From positions 1 through 64,000 of the forward strand of contig JAKPAM010000008.1 in the NCBI GenBank assembly GCA_029779435.1: a stretch of 64,000 nucleotides of DNA. Direction: 5' to 3'. Under the pieces are notes generated by a model. That model was not told the origin of the DNA, made no database searches, and was given only the letters and a program-made list of their open reading frames with translations. Source of the stretch: Pseudomonadota bacterium (GTDB lineage: Bacteria; Pseudomonadota; Gammaproteobacteria; Burkholderiales; Burkholderiaceae_E). Shown one piece after another: positions 43,626 to 52,753 of the stretch; position 1 is the first letter of the stretch, and each line of letters starts with the position of its first letter. Both the position numbers and the translations under genes were made by a program.

Positions 43626-44834
43626 ATGCCGTCCAGCCCCTGGATAGGCCTGTTGCTGCTCACCACCGGCTTCACCCTCAGCCAGGCCTTCCGCACGATC
43701 GCCGCCATCATGGCGCCGTCGCTGCAAGCCGACTTCGATCTGTCGCCGCAGCAGTTGGGCCTGTTTGCCGCCGCCTTCCACTTCGCGTTCGGGGCGCCGC
43801 AGGTCCTGATGGGCATCAGCCTGGACCTGCATGGCATCCGGCGCACGGTGCTGATGGTGTCGCCACTGATGATCGTGGGCACGGTGTTGTCGGCGCTGGC
43901 GTCCGATTTCACGGTCCTGGTGGCCGGCCAGGTGCTGATCGGCGTGGGCTGCGCGCCAGCCTTCCTCGTCTGCACGCTGTACATCGCACGCCGCTTCGCG
44001 CCGCAGCGCTTCGCCAGCGTGTCGGCCGCCACCCTGGCCATCGGCAGCTCGGGCATGCTGCTCACCGGCACGCCGCTGGCCTGGCTGATCGAGGCCAGCT
44101 CGTGGCGCACAGGGTTCTGGGCACTGGGCGTCTGCGCGACAGCCTCGTGGGTCGCCATCGCGCTGTGGGTGCACGAACCGCCGGAGACCACGACGCCGGG
44201 ACGGCGCGAATCGCTGGGCGAGGCCTTGCGCGGCTTCGCCCGATTGTTCCGGCTGCCGCACACGGCCGGCATCATCGTGTTCTCGCTGGTGCCCTACGCC
44301 GCCTTCGTGGCCATGCGCGGGCTGTGGATGGGCCCGCTGATGATGCAGCGGCACGACTGGAGCCTCGTGGCCAGCGGCAACCTGGCGATGGCGGTGTCGG
44401 TGGTGGCCATCGCTGGCCTGCCGCTGTTCGGTCGCGCCGACCCCGGGCCGCGCCGTCGGCGCCGCTGGCTGGAAGGCTTCACGCTGGCGGTAGCGGTCAT
44501 GTTCGCCGGCATGGCGCTGGCGCCCAATGCCTCCATCGACGTGACCCTGATGATGCTGATGTCCGCACTGTCTGGCTACATGGCGCTGCAGTACCCCGAC
44601 GTCAAGGATGCCTACGAACCGGCCGTGATGGGTCGCGCGATGTCGCTGTTCACGATGGCCTCGTTCATGGGCGTCGCATTGATGCAATGGGCGACCGGCG
44701 CCATCGCCTCGGCCGCGCAGGCGCATGGCGTGGAACCGTTCATGGCCGTGTTCGGCAGCATCGCCGTGATGCTGGCGGCCGGCACGGCGGCTTTCCGCTG
44801 GCTGCCGCAACCGGACAGCGTGAAGACGTCCTAA
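43626..44834 (+). CDS. MFS transporter
   Basis: A 402-residue major-facilitator permease with about 12 hydrophobic helices. Typical segments are LLLLTTGFTLSQAFRTIAAIMAPSLQADF, LQADFDLSPQQLGLFAAAFHF, GAPQVLMGISLDLHGIRRTV (the motif-A region) and VLIGVGCAPAFLVCTLYIARRF. The ATG at 43626 follows the ybbN relic stop by two bases. Its stop overlaps the stop of the convergent acyl-CoA synthetase gene. Substrate unknown; the pattern suggests a sugar-phosphate/organic-anion or drug-efflux type. Confidence 0.92.
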   Translation: MPSSPWIGLLLLTTGFTLSQAFRTIAAIMAPSLQADFDLSPQQLGLFAAAFHFAFGAPQVLMGISLDLHGIRRTVLMVSPLMIVGTVLSALASDFTVLVAGQVLIGVGCAPAFLVCTLYIARRFAPQRFASVSAATLAIGSSGMLLTGTPLAWLIEASSWRTGFWALGVCATASWVAIALWVHEPPETTTPGRRESLGEALRGFARLFRLPHTAGIIVFSLVPYAAFVAMRGLWMGPLMMQRHDWSLVASGNLAMAVSVVAIAGLPLFGRADPGPRRRRRWLEGFTLAVAVMFAGMALAPNASIDVTLMMLMSALSGYMALQYPDVKDAYEPAVMGRAMSLFTMASFMGVALMQWATGAIASAAQAHGVEPFMAVFGSIAVMLAAGTAAFRWLPQPDSVKTS

Positions 44835-46486
44835 ATCGCCCCGGCCGACCCCACCTGCTTGCGCAGCAGGTGCTTCTGGATCTTGCCGGTGCTGGTCTTG
44901 GGCACCGTCTCGAAGCGGATCTCCTTCGGGCACTTGAAGCCGGCCAGGTGCTCGCGGCAGAACGCGATGATCTCCTCGGCCGTCGCGCGGGCGCCGTCCT
45001 TCAGCTCGACGAAGGCCAGCGGTGTCTCGCCCCACTTCGGATCGGGCTTGGCCACGACCGCGCAGACCATGACCGCCGGATGCTTGTACAACACGTCCTC
45101 GACCTCGATCGACGACACGTTCTCGCCGCCGGAGATGATGATGTCCTTGGCACGGTCCTTCAGCTTCACGTAGCCGTCCGGATAGCGCACGCCCAGGTCG
45201 CCGGTATGGAACCAGCCGCCGGCGAACGCCTCGGCCGTGGCCGCCGGGTTCTTCAGGTAGCCCTTCATCGTGATGTTGCCCTTGAACATCACCTCGCCCA
45301 GCGTCTGGCCGTCGGCCGGCACTTCCTGCATCGTCTGCGGATCGAGCACCGTCAGGCCCTGCTGCAACTGGTAGCGCACGCCCTGGCGGCTGTTCAGCTC
45401 GGCCTGCTCGGCCAGATCGCGCTCGGCCCAGTCGGGCTGCGGCGCGCACGCGGCCGCGGGGCCGTAGACCTCGGTCAGCCCGTAGACGTGCGTCAGCTCG
45501 AACCCGAGCTTCTGCATGCCCTCGATCATCGCCGCCGGCGGCGACGCGCCGGCCACCATCGCCTTGACGCGATGCGTGATGCCCGCTTTGAGCGCGTCCG
45601 GCGCGTTGATCAGCATCGAATGGACGATCGGCGCGCCGCAGTAGTGCGTGACGCCGTGCTCGCGGATCGCCGACAGGATCGCTCCCGCCTCGACGCGGCG
45701 CAGGCACACGTTGACGCCGGCCACCGCCGGCAGCGTCCACGGAAAGCACCAGCCGTTGCAGTGGAACATCGGCAGCGTCCACAGGTACACCGGATGGCGC
45801 GGCAGATGCCAGCTCAACACGTTGTTGACCGCGTTCAGGTATGCGCCGCGATGATGGACGACGACGCCCTTCGGGTTACCCGTCGTGCCCGACGTGTAGT
45901 TCAGCCCGATCGCGTCCCATTCATCGTCCGGCAGCTTGCCGGTGAACGTCGGATCTCCCTGCGCGAGCCAGTCCTCGTATTCGATCTGCCCGATCCGGTC
46001 GCCGGGGCCGTCGTATACCGGATCGTCGACGTCGACGATGAACGGCACCGTGCCGCCCTGTTCGCGCAGCCGCTCCAGCGCCGGGGCCACCGCCGCCGAG
46101 AACTCGCGGTCGGTGATCAGCACCTTGGCACCGCCATGCTGCAGGATGAACGCGATCGTGCCGGGATCGACGCGCGTGTTCAGCGTGTTCAGCACCGCGC
46201 CGGTCAGCGGTACGCCGAAGTGCGCCTCGATCATCGGCGGCGTGTTCGGCAGGACCACCGCCACCGTATCGCCCTCGCCGATGTCGCGCGCGGCCAGCAC
46301 GCTGGCCAGCCGCCGCGAACGCTCGCGCACCTGCGCCCACGTGCGGCGCAGCGGTCCGTGGATCACCGCGAGCTGCTGCGGATAGACGTCGGCCGCCCAA
46401 TCCAGAAAGCTCAGCGGCGACAGCGGGGTATAGTTGGCTGGATTGCGGTCCAGCCCGATCTTGTAAGGATTGGGATGTGTCGGCAT
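44831..46486 (-). CDS. Acyl-CoA synthetase (AMP-forming ligase)
   Basis: A 551-residue ANL-superfamily enzyme. Landmarks are the P-loop NYTSGTTGNPKGVVVHHRG, the mid-domain YGLTEVYGP, the hinge region GWFHTGDLGVRYPDGYVKLKDRAKD and the C-terminal catalytic lysine in KTSTGKIQKHLLRKQ. The overall length and the LSPLSFLDWAADVYP start fit the medium/short-chain acyl or 3-methylmercaptopropionyl-CoA ligase branch. The track ORF reaches 47425, but homology starts at the ATG at 46486. It converges on the MFS gene with overlapping stop codons. Confidence 0.94.
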   Translation of the reverse strand: MPTHPNPYKIGLDRNPANYTPLSPLSFLDWAADVYPQQLAVIHGPLRRTWAQVRERSRRLASVLAARDIGEGDTVAVVLPNTPPMIEAHFGVPLTGAVLNTLNTRVDPGTIAFILQHGGAKVLITDREFSAAVAPALERLREQGGTVPFIVDVDDPVYDGPGDRIGQIEYEDWLAQGDPTFTGKLPDDEWDAIGLNYTSGTTGNPKGVVVHHRGAYLNAVNNVLSWHLPRHPVYLWTLPMFHCNGWCFPWTLPAVAGVNVCLRRVEAGAILSAIREHGVTHYCGAPIVHSMLINAPDALKAGITHRVKAMVAGASPPAAMIEGMQKLGFELTHVYGLTEVYGPAAACAPQPDWAERDLAEQAELNSRQGVRYQLQQGLTVLDPQTMQEVPADGQTLGEVMFKGNITMKGYLKNPAATAEAFAGGWFHTGDLGVRYPDGYVKLKDRAKDIIISGGENVSSIEVEDVLYKHPAVMVCAVVAKPDPKWGETPLAFVELKDGARATAEEIIAFCREHLAGFKCPKEIRFETVPKTSTGKIQKHLLRKQVGSAGAI

Positions 46487-46750
46487 GATGGAGACGGACG
46501 GTTTGCAGTCGGATGGATCGCCCGCGTCAGCACCTGTCAATGAACCGGACGCGGCTGATTCGTTCGCAGGTGCCGAGTGAGGACGAGGCTCCACGCATTC
46601 TGGCAACAATGCCGCGGAACGGCCAGTCGGGTTTGCTTGCACGGCCCGACGGATCGTCTCGGACACTGCTGTCCCGGATCCTGCTGGTTTCCCGGCCCCT
46701 CTCCCTGTTCCGCCCCCTCCCGGCTTCAGACATCCAAAGGAAGCGCCCCC

Positions 46751-47170
46751 ATGAACGTGCAAGCCCTGACAACCGACCAGTTCGACGCCACCGTCACCGG
46801 CAACGACATCGTCATCATCGACTTCTGGGCTCCATGGTGCGGGCCCTGCCGCGGCTTCGCGCCGGTGTTCGAGAAGGCCGCCACCGAGAACCCCGACGTC
46901 AAGTTCGTCAAGGTCAACACCGACGAGGAACAGGCGCTGGCCGGCCACTTCGGTATCCGCTCGATCCCGACACTGCTGGTGTTCCGCGAGCAGGTCATCG
47001 TTTTCCAGCAACCCGGCGCATTGCCCAAGGGTGCGCTCGACGACCTGATCCGCCAGGTCCGCGACCTGGACATGGTCGAGGTCAAGCGCGGCGCCGTCCC
47101 TTATGGGCAGGACGCCGATGACGATGGCGATGACGACGGCGGCGACCAGGCCCCGCGCACACTGCAATGA
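46751..47170 (+). CDS. Thioredoxin with acidic C-terminal tail
   Basis: A 139-residue thioredoxin: IVIIDFWAPWCGPCRGFAPVFEKA with intact CGPC, VKVNTDEEQALAGHFGIRSIPTLLVF containing the cis-Pro, then an extra tail DADDDGDDDGGDQAPRTLQ that standard thioredoxins lack. It resembles the TrxA-like second thioredoxins of Burkholderiales. The ATG at 46751 matches the domain start; AAGGAAGCG lies upstream. The acidic tail may mediate a partner interaction. It is followed after 19 bases by an esterase gene, so they are probably one transcript. Confidence 0.93.
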   Translation: MNVQALTTDQFDATVTGNDIVIIDFWAPWCGPCRGFAPVFEKAATENPDVKFVKVNTDEEQALAGHFGIRSIPTLLVFREQVIVFQQPGALPKGALDDLIRQVRDLDMVEVKRGAVPYGQDADDDGDDDGGDQAPRTLQ

Positions 47171-47189
47171 GCGGACACGGGCTTCTCCG

Positions 47190-47906
47190 ATGACACCACC
47201 GCTATCAGCCCCGCGCATCACCCGCCACGGTGATCTGTCCACGATCGAGCTGGCCACCGGTGCCGAGCCGGCTGCCAGCGTCATCTGGCTGCATGGCCTG
47301 GGCGCCAACGGCGACGACTTCGTGCCGATCGTCCCCGAGCTGGATCTGAAGGCGCTGCGCCAGGCCACCGGCGACGTGCGCTTCGTATTCCCCAACGCGC
47401 CGAGCCGACCGGTCACCATCAACAACGGCTACGTGATGCCGGCGTGGTACGACATCTTCGGCTTCGGCGGGCGCGCCGGCGAGGATGAAGCCGGGCTGCG
47501 CGCGTCGCAGGCCGCGATAGAGGGGCTGATCGAACGCGAGCGCACGCGCGGCGTCCCGGCACGCAAGATCGTGCTGGCCGGCTTCTCGCAGGGCTGCGCG
47601 ATGGCGCTGATGACGGGCCTGCGCCACGCCGAACCGCTGGCCGGCCTGATGGGCTTGTCCGGCTATCTGCCGCTAGCCGCCAAGACCGCCGCCGAGCGCC
47701 ATGTGGCCAACCGCGACGTACCGATCTTCATGGCGCACGGCACGCAGGACCCGATGGTCCCGATCGAACGGGCCGAAGCTTCGCGCGATGCGCTGCAGGC
47801 GATGGGATATACGGTGCAGTGGCACGCTTACCCGATGCCGCATTCGGTATGCCCCGAAGAGATCGACGACATCAGCGACTGGCTGGTGAAGGTGCTCGGC
47901 GCATAG
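47190..47906 (+). CDS. Carboxylesterase / phospholipase family hydrolase (EstB-like)
   Basis: A 238-residue cytoplasmic alpha/beta hydrolase of the acyl-protein-thioesterase/carboxylesterase-2 family. It shows VIWLHGLGANGDDFVPIVPEL, MPAWYDIFGFGGRAGEDEAGL, the nucleophile motif AGFSQGCAM (S133), the acid in AHGTQDPMVP and the histidine in PMPHSVCPEE. The ATG at 47190 is 19 bases after the thioredoxin stop. The natural substrate is unknown; relatives hydrolyse short-chain esters or lysophospholipids. A large palindromic repeat element begins just after its stop codon. Confidence 0.93.
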   Translation: MTPPLSAPRITRHGDLSTIELATGAEPAASVIWLHGLGANGDDFVPIVPELDLKALRQATGDVRFVFPNAPSRPVTINNGYVMPAWYDIFGFGGRAGEDEAGLRASQAAIEGLIERERTRGVPARKIVLAGFSQGCAMALMTGLRHAEPLAGLMGLSGYLPLAAKTAAERHVANRDVPIFMAHGTQDPMVPIERAEASRDALQAMGYTVQWHAYPMPHSVCPEEIDDISDWLVKVLGA

Positions 47907-47911
47907 TGCAC

Positions 47912-48181
47912 TAGGGCCTGTTAACGCTAAGATCGCCCCCGCGCCGAGGGGCGTCAAGCGCTGTGGCTAGGCGAGGGCGAAGCGGCGTACCCGAGGTACG
48001 TAATGAGCCCGCAACGACGCCACAGCGCTTGACGCCCCTCGGCCCGTAGGGTGAAGCCCTGTTCGAGCCCGTCGCCGCGTTGCAAATGCTCGCCATAGCC
48101 CCGCTATGGCTGTGCTTTGCGCCTTGCTGCAGGCTCGAACCGGGCTTCACGCGGGGGCGATCTTAGCGTTAATAGGCCCTA
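47912..48181. mobile_element. 266-base nested palindromic element with terminal inverted repeats and TA flanks
   Basis: The ends GGGCCTGTTAACGCTAAGAT... and its reverse complement form terminal inverted repeats of about 29 bases (one mismatch) at 47914-47942 and 48151-48179, flanked by TA on both sides. Inside are a perfect 25-base inverted repeat (47943-47967 / 48019-48043), a 19-base one (48051-48069 / 48132-48150, one mismatch) and a small stem GCCATAG/CTATGGC. No coding frame is evident. It resembles a MITE or a multi-hairpin intergenic repeat; the TA flanks recall IS630/Tc1-type target duplication. Confidence 0.8.
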
Positions 48182-48320
48182 GCGCCTTCATTATCCCGCA
48201 GCATCCTCCATCGCCGCGGGTCGTGGAGTAAATCAGGTCGGTATTCATCAGCGCGGCATTCGCGCCGGCTACGATGGATCCATCGATTCAACCCACGTGT
48301 CATTTGATGAGGATCACGAC

Positions 48321-48824
48321 ATGATCAAGGAAGTAACCGGCGACATCCTGTTGAGCAACGCCGATCTGCTGGCCCACGGCATCTCGGCCCATGACCCGTT
48401 CGACAGCGGTTTGGCGCTGGCATTGCGCGAACGCTGGCCGTCACTGGTCAAGGACTATCGCCACGACATCCGCTCCCACGCGATCGAAGCAGGCGCGATC
48501 TGGGCATGGACCGGCGTGCAGGAAGGCGGCGGCACGCGCAAGATCGTCAACCTCGTGACGCAGGACACGCTGGGCCAGGGCCCCACGGCCAAACCCGGCA
48601 AGGCGACGCTCGAGAACGTGCGTCATGCGCTGCAGAAACTGGCACGGTTCGTCAAGGAAGAACGCATTCGCAGCGTGGCGCTTCCCCGGCTCGCCACCGG
48701 CGTCGGCGGACTCGAATGGGCGCAGGTCAAGCCGCTGGTCGAGCAGCACCTCGGTGACGTCGGCGTGCCGGTCATCGTGTACGCGACTTACCACAAAGGA
48801 GAGCAGGCGGACGAGGGCCTTTGA
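48321..48824 (+). CDS. Macro-domain protein
   Basis: A 167-residue single macro domain that binds or removes ADP-ribose. It begins IKEVTGDILLSNADLLAHGIS, with DSGLALALRERWPSL and the phosphate loop ALPRLATGVGGLEW near the end. The GTG at 48297 used by the track is possible, but the ATG at 48321 with GAGGA upstream starts right at the domain. It looks like the OAADPr-deacetylase/TARG1-type group. No DarT-type toxin or sirtuin is beside it, so a DNA-de-ADP-ribosylation role is only a guess. Confidence 0.9.
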   Translation: MIKEVTGDILLSNADLLAHGISAHDPFDSGLALALRERWPSLVKDYRHDIRSHAIEAGAIWAWTGVQEGGGTRKIVNLVTQDTLGQGPTAKPGKATLENVRHALQKLARFVKEERIRSVALPRLATGVGGLEWAQVKPLVEQHLGDVGVPVIVYATYHKGEQADEGL

Positions 48825-48909
48825 TGCCTAAACGGCACGCCATGTGATCCGCATCAGCCACCCGATTCCGGTAGATTGCGGGGCTCACCCCAACAAGAGG
48901 AGGCTTTCG

Positions 48910-49713
48910 ATGAGTGAGGATCTGTTTTCGCTGCAGGGTCGGGTCGCGCTGGTGACCGGCGGTTCGCGCGGCATCGGCCGGATGATCGCCGAGGGCTTCC
49001 TGAAGCGCGGTGTCAAGGTCTACATCAGCGCCCGCAAGGCCGAGGCCTGCGACAAGGCCGCCGCCGAAATGAGCAAGCTGGGCACGTGCATCTCGCTGCC
49101 CGCCGACGTGTCGAGCGTCGCCGGCGCGCGGGCGCTGGCTGCCAAGATCGCCGAGAAGGAGAGCCGGCTCGACATCCTGGTCAACAACGCCGGGGCCGCC
49201 TGGGCCGCGCCGTTCGACGAGTTTCCCGAAAGCGGCTGGGACAAGGTCGTCAACCTGAACCTGAAGGCGCCGTTCTTCCTGACCCATGCGCTGATCGGCC
49301 TGCTGCGCGCCGCCGCGTCGGACCAGGCCACGCATCGGCCCGCCAAGGTCATCAACGTCGCCTCGATCGACGGCATCTCGGTCAACCCGCTCGAGACGTA
49401 TTCGTACGCGGCCAGCAAGGCCGGGCTGATCCACCTGACCCGCCGGATGGCGCAGCGCCTGGCCCGCGACAACATCGTCGTATCGGCGATCGCCCCGGGG
49501 CCATTCCGCTCCGAGATGAACACCGACGCGCGCGACAACACCGATCGGGTCGCCAAGCGCGTGCCGGTCGGACGGGTCGGCGTCGATGACGACATGGCCG
49601 GTGCGGCGATCTACCTGGCTTCGCGCGCGGGCGATTACGTGGTCGGCACGACGATCGTCGTGGACGGCGGCGTCAGCGACGCGCGGGGCTTCCGGTCGAC
49701 GGACGAGGTCTGA
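48910..49713 (+). CDS. SDR-family oxidoreductase, RhlG-like
   Basis: A 267-residue short-chain dehydrogenase. It shows [19 protein letters not shown] (cofactor loop), [21 protein letters not shown] with the catalytic serine, and Y166-K170 in YSYAASKAG. The pattern [18 protein letters not shown] and ACDKAAAEM is close to P. aeruginosa RhlG, an NADPH-dependent beta-ketoacyl reductase. AGGAGG precedes the ATG at 48910. Role may be in PHA or lipid metabolism, in line with the acyltransferase and acyl-CoA ligase genes nearby; this is inference. Confidence 0.93.
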   Translation: MSEDLFSLQGRVALVTGGSRGIGRMIAEGFLKRGVKVYISARKAEACDKAAAEMSKLGTCISLPADVSSVAGARALAAKIAEKESRLDILVNNAGAAWAAPFDEFPESGWDKVVNLNLKAPFFLTHALIGLLRAAASDQATHRPAKVINVASIDGISVNPLETYSYAASKAGLIHLTRRMAQRLARDNIVVSAIAPGPFRSEMNTDARDNTDRVAKRVPVGRVGVDDDMAGAAIYLASRAGDYVVGTTIVVDGGVSDARGFRSTDEV

Positions 49714-49753
49714 TCGCCCGCGAGCCGCCGGCCCGGCCGCCCATGGCGGCCCG

Positions 49754-51061
49754 CTACAGCAGCGTGCCGGCGGTCATCAGCGCATGGATCAGGGCCTCGT
49801 CGACCTGCTGCAGCGTATCGACCACCGCCGCCCCCGCGACAGGGCAGGCAGGGGTTTCGTCCGGGGCCGCGGGCCGCCATTCGGCATCGATCGCGCGAGC
49901 CAGCAGCGGATAAGCGTCGCCATCATGCCGGATCAGCGCGCGGCGCAGCGGCTCGGGCAGCGCCGCGGCCTCGGCCAGCGTTTCGAGCGGCGCGCCCAGG
50001 ATGCCATCGATCAGCGAGAACAGGCCGACCATGAAGGCTGATTCGCGGACCATCGCGCGCGGATCGCGCCGCGCGATCGATTCCATCATCAAGCCGCGCA
50101 CGACGGCACGGCCTATCTGTGCCAGGCTGCCGCCGCGGTCGACCTGCGATGTGACCAGGCCCAGCGCGAGCCAGCGCGAGAACTGTCGGTAACCGACCCG
50201 CAGGATCGCCGAGCGCACGCTGTCGACCGGTTCGCTGCCGCGATAAGCGGCCGCGTTCGCATAGCGCAGCAGGCGGAACGACAAGACCGGATCGACGCGC
50301 AGTACGGTCTCGATGTCGGCCGCGTCGGCATCCGATTGGAGCATTCGCAGCGCCTTCAACACGAAGCCATAAGTGGGTGCGGCCCCGGGCCGGCCGGTCG
50401 ATGCCGCCTCCGCGGAAGCCGTCTTTCCCGCCGATGGATACCACGCGGGCACGAAGCCCTCAAACCCATCGAACAGCGACGACGGCACGCGCATCGGCTC
50501 CCCGGCCGGCGGCGCGTCATCCGGCTCGCGCAGCAACAAGCACCGGGCCCGCTTGAACGCGTACAGCGAATCGAGCGCGCGCTCGTCGCCGGCAGGCACG
50601 TGCAGCGCTGCGAAGCGCTCGACGCCGTCGATCCGCGCCAGTTCCGCGGCCGGACCGCTGATGGCGACCGGATGGCCTCTCGCCATCGCCTGTCCGCACA
50701 TCGCGCGCCCCGATGCGCCGGCCGCGATCTCCAGCGGCACCAGCCAGACGACCGACGAAGCGTGAGGCGGCACCGCGCACAGCGCGTCGAGCAGCGCCTC
50801 GCTGGCGGGCAGCCAGTAGCGGCCGGTCGGCGGCACATGCGGCGCGCCGGAATCAGCCGCCGCATTGCCGAGCAGCCGCTCGGTATCGATCAGGTCGGCC
50901 GCTTGCAGGCCGAGCTGGTCGCGCACGAACGCCTGATCGGCATCCTTGCCCGATTCGCACACCAGCAGCCGATGCCCGATCGGCCGGCATTGGCGATCGA
51001 GGATCGGGCGATAGCGGAGGACGCCGGACGGCGGTACCGGCTGATGGCTAGGCGCGAGCAC
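49754..51061 (-). CDS. EAL-remnant/HDOD signalling protein
   Basis: A 435-residue cytoplasmic protein of the YuxH type. The N-terminal half resembles a degenerate EAL domain (RYRPILDRQCRPIGHRLLV) with no catalytic EAL motif. The C-terminal half is an HDOD domain: FVLKALRMLQSDADAADIETVLRVDPVLSFRLLRYANAA and VRSAILRVGYRQFSRWLAL. Such proteins lack diguanylate phosphodiesterase activity and act in signalling. The GTG start has a weak ribosome site. It lies downstream of tctA across a repeat-filled gap of about 200 bases. Confidence 0.88.
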   Translation of the reverse strand: MLAPSHQPVPPSGVLRYRPILDRQCRPIGHRLLVCESGKDADQAFVRDQLGLQAADLIDTERLLGNAAADSGAPHVPPTGRYWLPASEALLDALCAVPPHASSVVWLVPLEIAAGASGRAMCGQAMARGHPVAISGPAAELARIDGVERFAALHVPAGDERALDSLYAFKRARCLLLREPDDAPPAGEPMRVPSSLFDGFEGFVPAWYPSAGKTASAEAASTGRPGAAPTYGFVLKALRMLQSDADAADIETVLRVDPVLSFRLLRYANAAAYRGSEPVDSVRSAILRVGYRQFSRWLALGLVTSQVDRGGSLAQIGRAVVRGLMMESIARRDPRAMVRESAFMVGLFSLIDGILGAPLETLAEAAALPEPLRRALIRHDGDAYPLLARAIDAEWRPAAPDETPACPVAGAAVVDTLQQVDEALIHALMTAGTLL

Positions 51062-51185
51062 GAGTCCAAGATAGAGGCGCCCCCTCTCGCCGCGAGCGCC
51101 GGCCCGATCGATGGCCCGTGCGCGGAGCCGGCCGGCCCGCAGGCCGAATCACACCGCACCGCCCCTCGCACCGCTGCGGCAGACG

Positions 51186-51288
51186 CCGCTGCATCAAGCC
51201 CCGCTGCGTCGGGCCCACTGCGTCAGGCCCGCTGCCTCAGGCCCGCTCGCTGCCTCAGGCCCGCTGCCTCAGGCCTGCTGCGCCAGGC
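51186..51288. repeat. Short tandem repeats after tctA
   Basis: A run of about six to eight near-copies of GCTGCCTCAGGCCC (14-16 base unit, some with CTGCGTCAGG) starts in the last codons of tctA and fills the gap toward the HDOD gene. Such arrays change copy number easily. Confidence 0.75.
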
Positions 51289-52753
51289 GCCGAGGCCACA
51301 GCCCGGCCAGCAGGATCAACACCGCCGCGATCGCGAATCCGGCCGACAGCGGGCTGTGCAGGAACACCAGCGGGTCGCCGTCGGAGATCGCCAGCGCCTG
51401 CCGCACCGAACGCTCGAAGATCGGCCCCAGCACGAAGGCCAGGATCACGATGCCCAGGTCATAGCCGTGCCGGCGCAGCGCATAGCCGATGAAGCCGAAC
51501 AGCACGGCGATCGGCACGTCCGCCGCGTTGCCGTTGGACGAATACACGCCGATCAGGCACACGACCAGGATCATCGGCGTCAGGTACGCGCGCGGAATGT
51601 CCAGGATCCGCACGAACAGGCCGATCAGCGGCAGGTTCAGCACCAGCAGCATCACGTTGCCGATGTACATGCTGGCCACCACGCCCCAGAACACCTCGGG
51701 CTGGCGTTCGAGGATCGTCGGCCCCGGCGTCACGCCGTGGATCATGAACGCGCCGAGCAGCAGCGCAGTGATCGCGTTGGCGGGGATGCCCATGCACAAC
51801 AGCGGCACGAACGCGCCGGTGGTGCCCGCATTGTTGGCCGATTCGGGGCCGGCCAGGCCTTCGACGGCCCCGTGTCCGAAGGTTTCCGGATGGCGCGACA
51901 GCTTGCGCTCGATACCGTAGGACAGGAACGACGCGATGACCGCGCCGCCGCCCGGCAGCAGGCCGACCAGGAAGCCCAGTACCGTGCCCCGCGCCACCGG
52001 CGCGACCGAACGGCGCGCCTCGTCGCGCGAAGGCATGAAGCCGAGCAGCCCCGACGGCGGTGCCATCACCTTCAGCTCGTCAGGACGCTTCTGCGCCATG
52101 AACAGCACTTCCGACAGGCCGAACAGGCCGATCGCCAGCGGCACCAGATTGATGCCGTCGCCGAGCGCCATCACGTCGAACGTCATCCGCGGCGTCATGT
52201 TCATCGGATCGCTGCCGATGCACCCGAGCAGCAGGCCGAACGCCGCCATCAGCAGCGCGCGCGGCAGCGAGCCGCCCGCCATGTACGTGACCATCGCCAG
52301 CCCCGCCAGCATCAGCATCGCGTACTCGGCCGGGCCGAACGCCAGCACCAGCCGCGCCAGCGGCGGCGACAGGAAGGTGATACCGATGACGCCGATCGTG
52401 CCGGCGACGAACGAACCGAACGCGGCGATCGCCAGCGCTGCGCCGGCACGCCCCTTGCGAGCCATCTCGTAGCCGTCCAGGCACGTGACGACCGACGACG
52501 CCTCGCCGGGGATGCGCATCAGCACCGACGTGACGGTGCCGCCATAGGCGACGCCGTAGTAGATGCCCGACAGCATGATGATCGCCGACGTCACGTCCAT
52601 CTTGAACGTGATCGGCAGCAGGATCGCGATCGTCGTCAATGGCCCCAGGCCCGGCAGGATGCCGACGATCGTGCCGAGCAATGCGCCGATGAAGCAATAG
52701 AACAGGTTGGCCGGCGTCAGCACGACCGCGAAACCGCCGAGCAGGGCTTCCAT
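51269..52753 (-). CDS. tctA: Tripartite tricarboxylate transporter, large permease TctA
   Basis: A 494-residue inner-membrane permease with about ten or more helices. Family motifs are GTIVGILPGLGPLTTIAILLP, SGIYYGVAYGGTVTSVLMRIPGEASS, GLLPGGGAVIASFLSYGIER and GPESANNAGTTGAFVPLLCMGIP. The ATG at 52753 shares bases with the tctB stop (TGATG), so translation is coupled. With TctB and the Bug receptor it forms a sodium-driven uptake system for a carboxylate. Its C-terminal codons lie in the tandem repeats that follow. Confidence 0.95.
   Translation of the reverse strand: MEALLGGFAVVLTPANLFYCFIGALLGTIVGILPGLGPLTTIAILLPITFKMDVTSAIIMLSGIYYGVAYGGTVTSVLMRIPGEASSVVTCLDGYEMARKGRAGAALAIAAFGSFVAGTIGVIGITFLSPPLARLVLAFGPAEYAMLMLAGLAMVTYMAGGSLPRALLMAAFGLLLGCIGSDPMNMTPRMTFDVMALGDGINLVPLAIGLFGLSEVLFMAQKRPDELKVMAPPSGLLGFMPSRDEARRSVAPVARGTVLGFLVGLLPGGGAVIASFLSYGIERKLSRHPETFGHGAVEGLAGPESANNAGTTGAFVPLLCMGIPANAITALLLGAFMIHGVTPGPTILERQPEVFWGVVASMYIGNVMLLVLNLPLIGLFVRILDIPRAYLTPMILVVCLIGVYSSNGNAADVPIAVLFGFIGYALRRHGYDLGIVILAFVLGPIFERSVRQALAISDGDPLVFLHSPLSAGFAIAAVLILLAGLWPRRLAQQA

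Noticed and set aside
43412-46543. A 1043-residue plus-strand ORF
   Set aside because: A frame running out of phase through the MFS gene and antisense to the acyl-CoA synthetase; no domain match by eye.
44831-47425. An 864-residue acyl-CoA synthetase
   Set aside because: Residues before the ATG at 46486 are antisense to the thioredoxin and part of the esterase gene and have no homology.
47912-48181. Rho-independent terminator only
   Set aside because: The structure is far larger than a terminator, has outer terminal repeats and TA flanks, and lacks a T tract.
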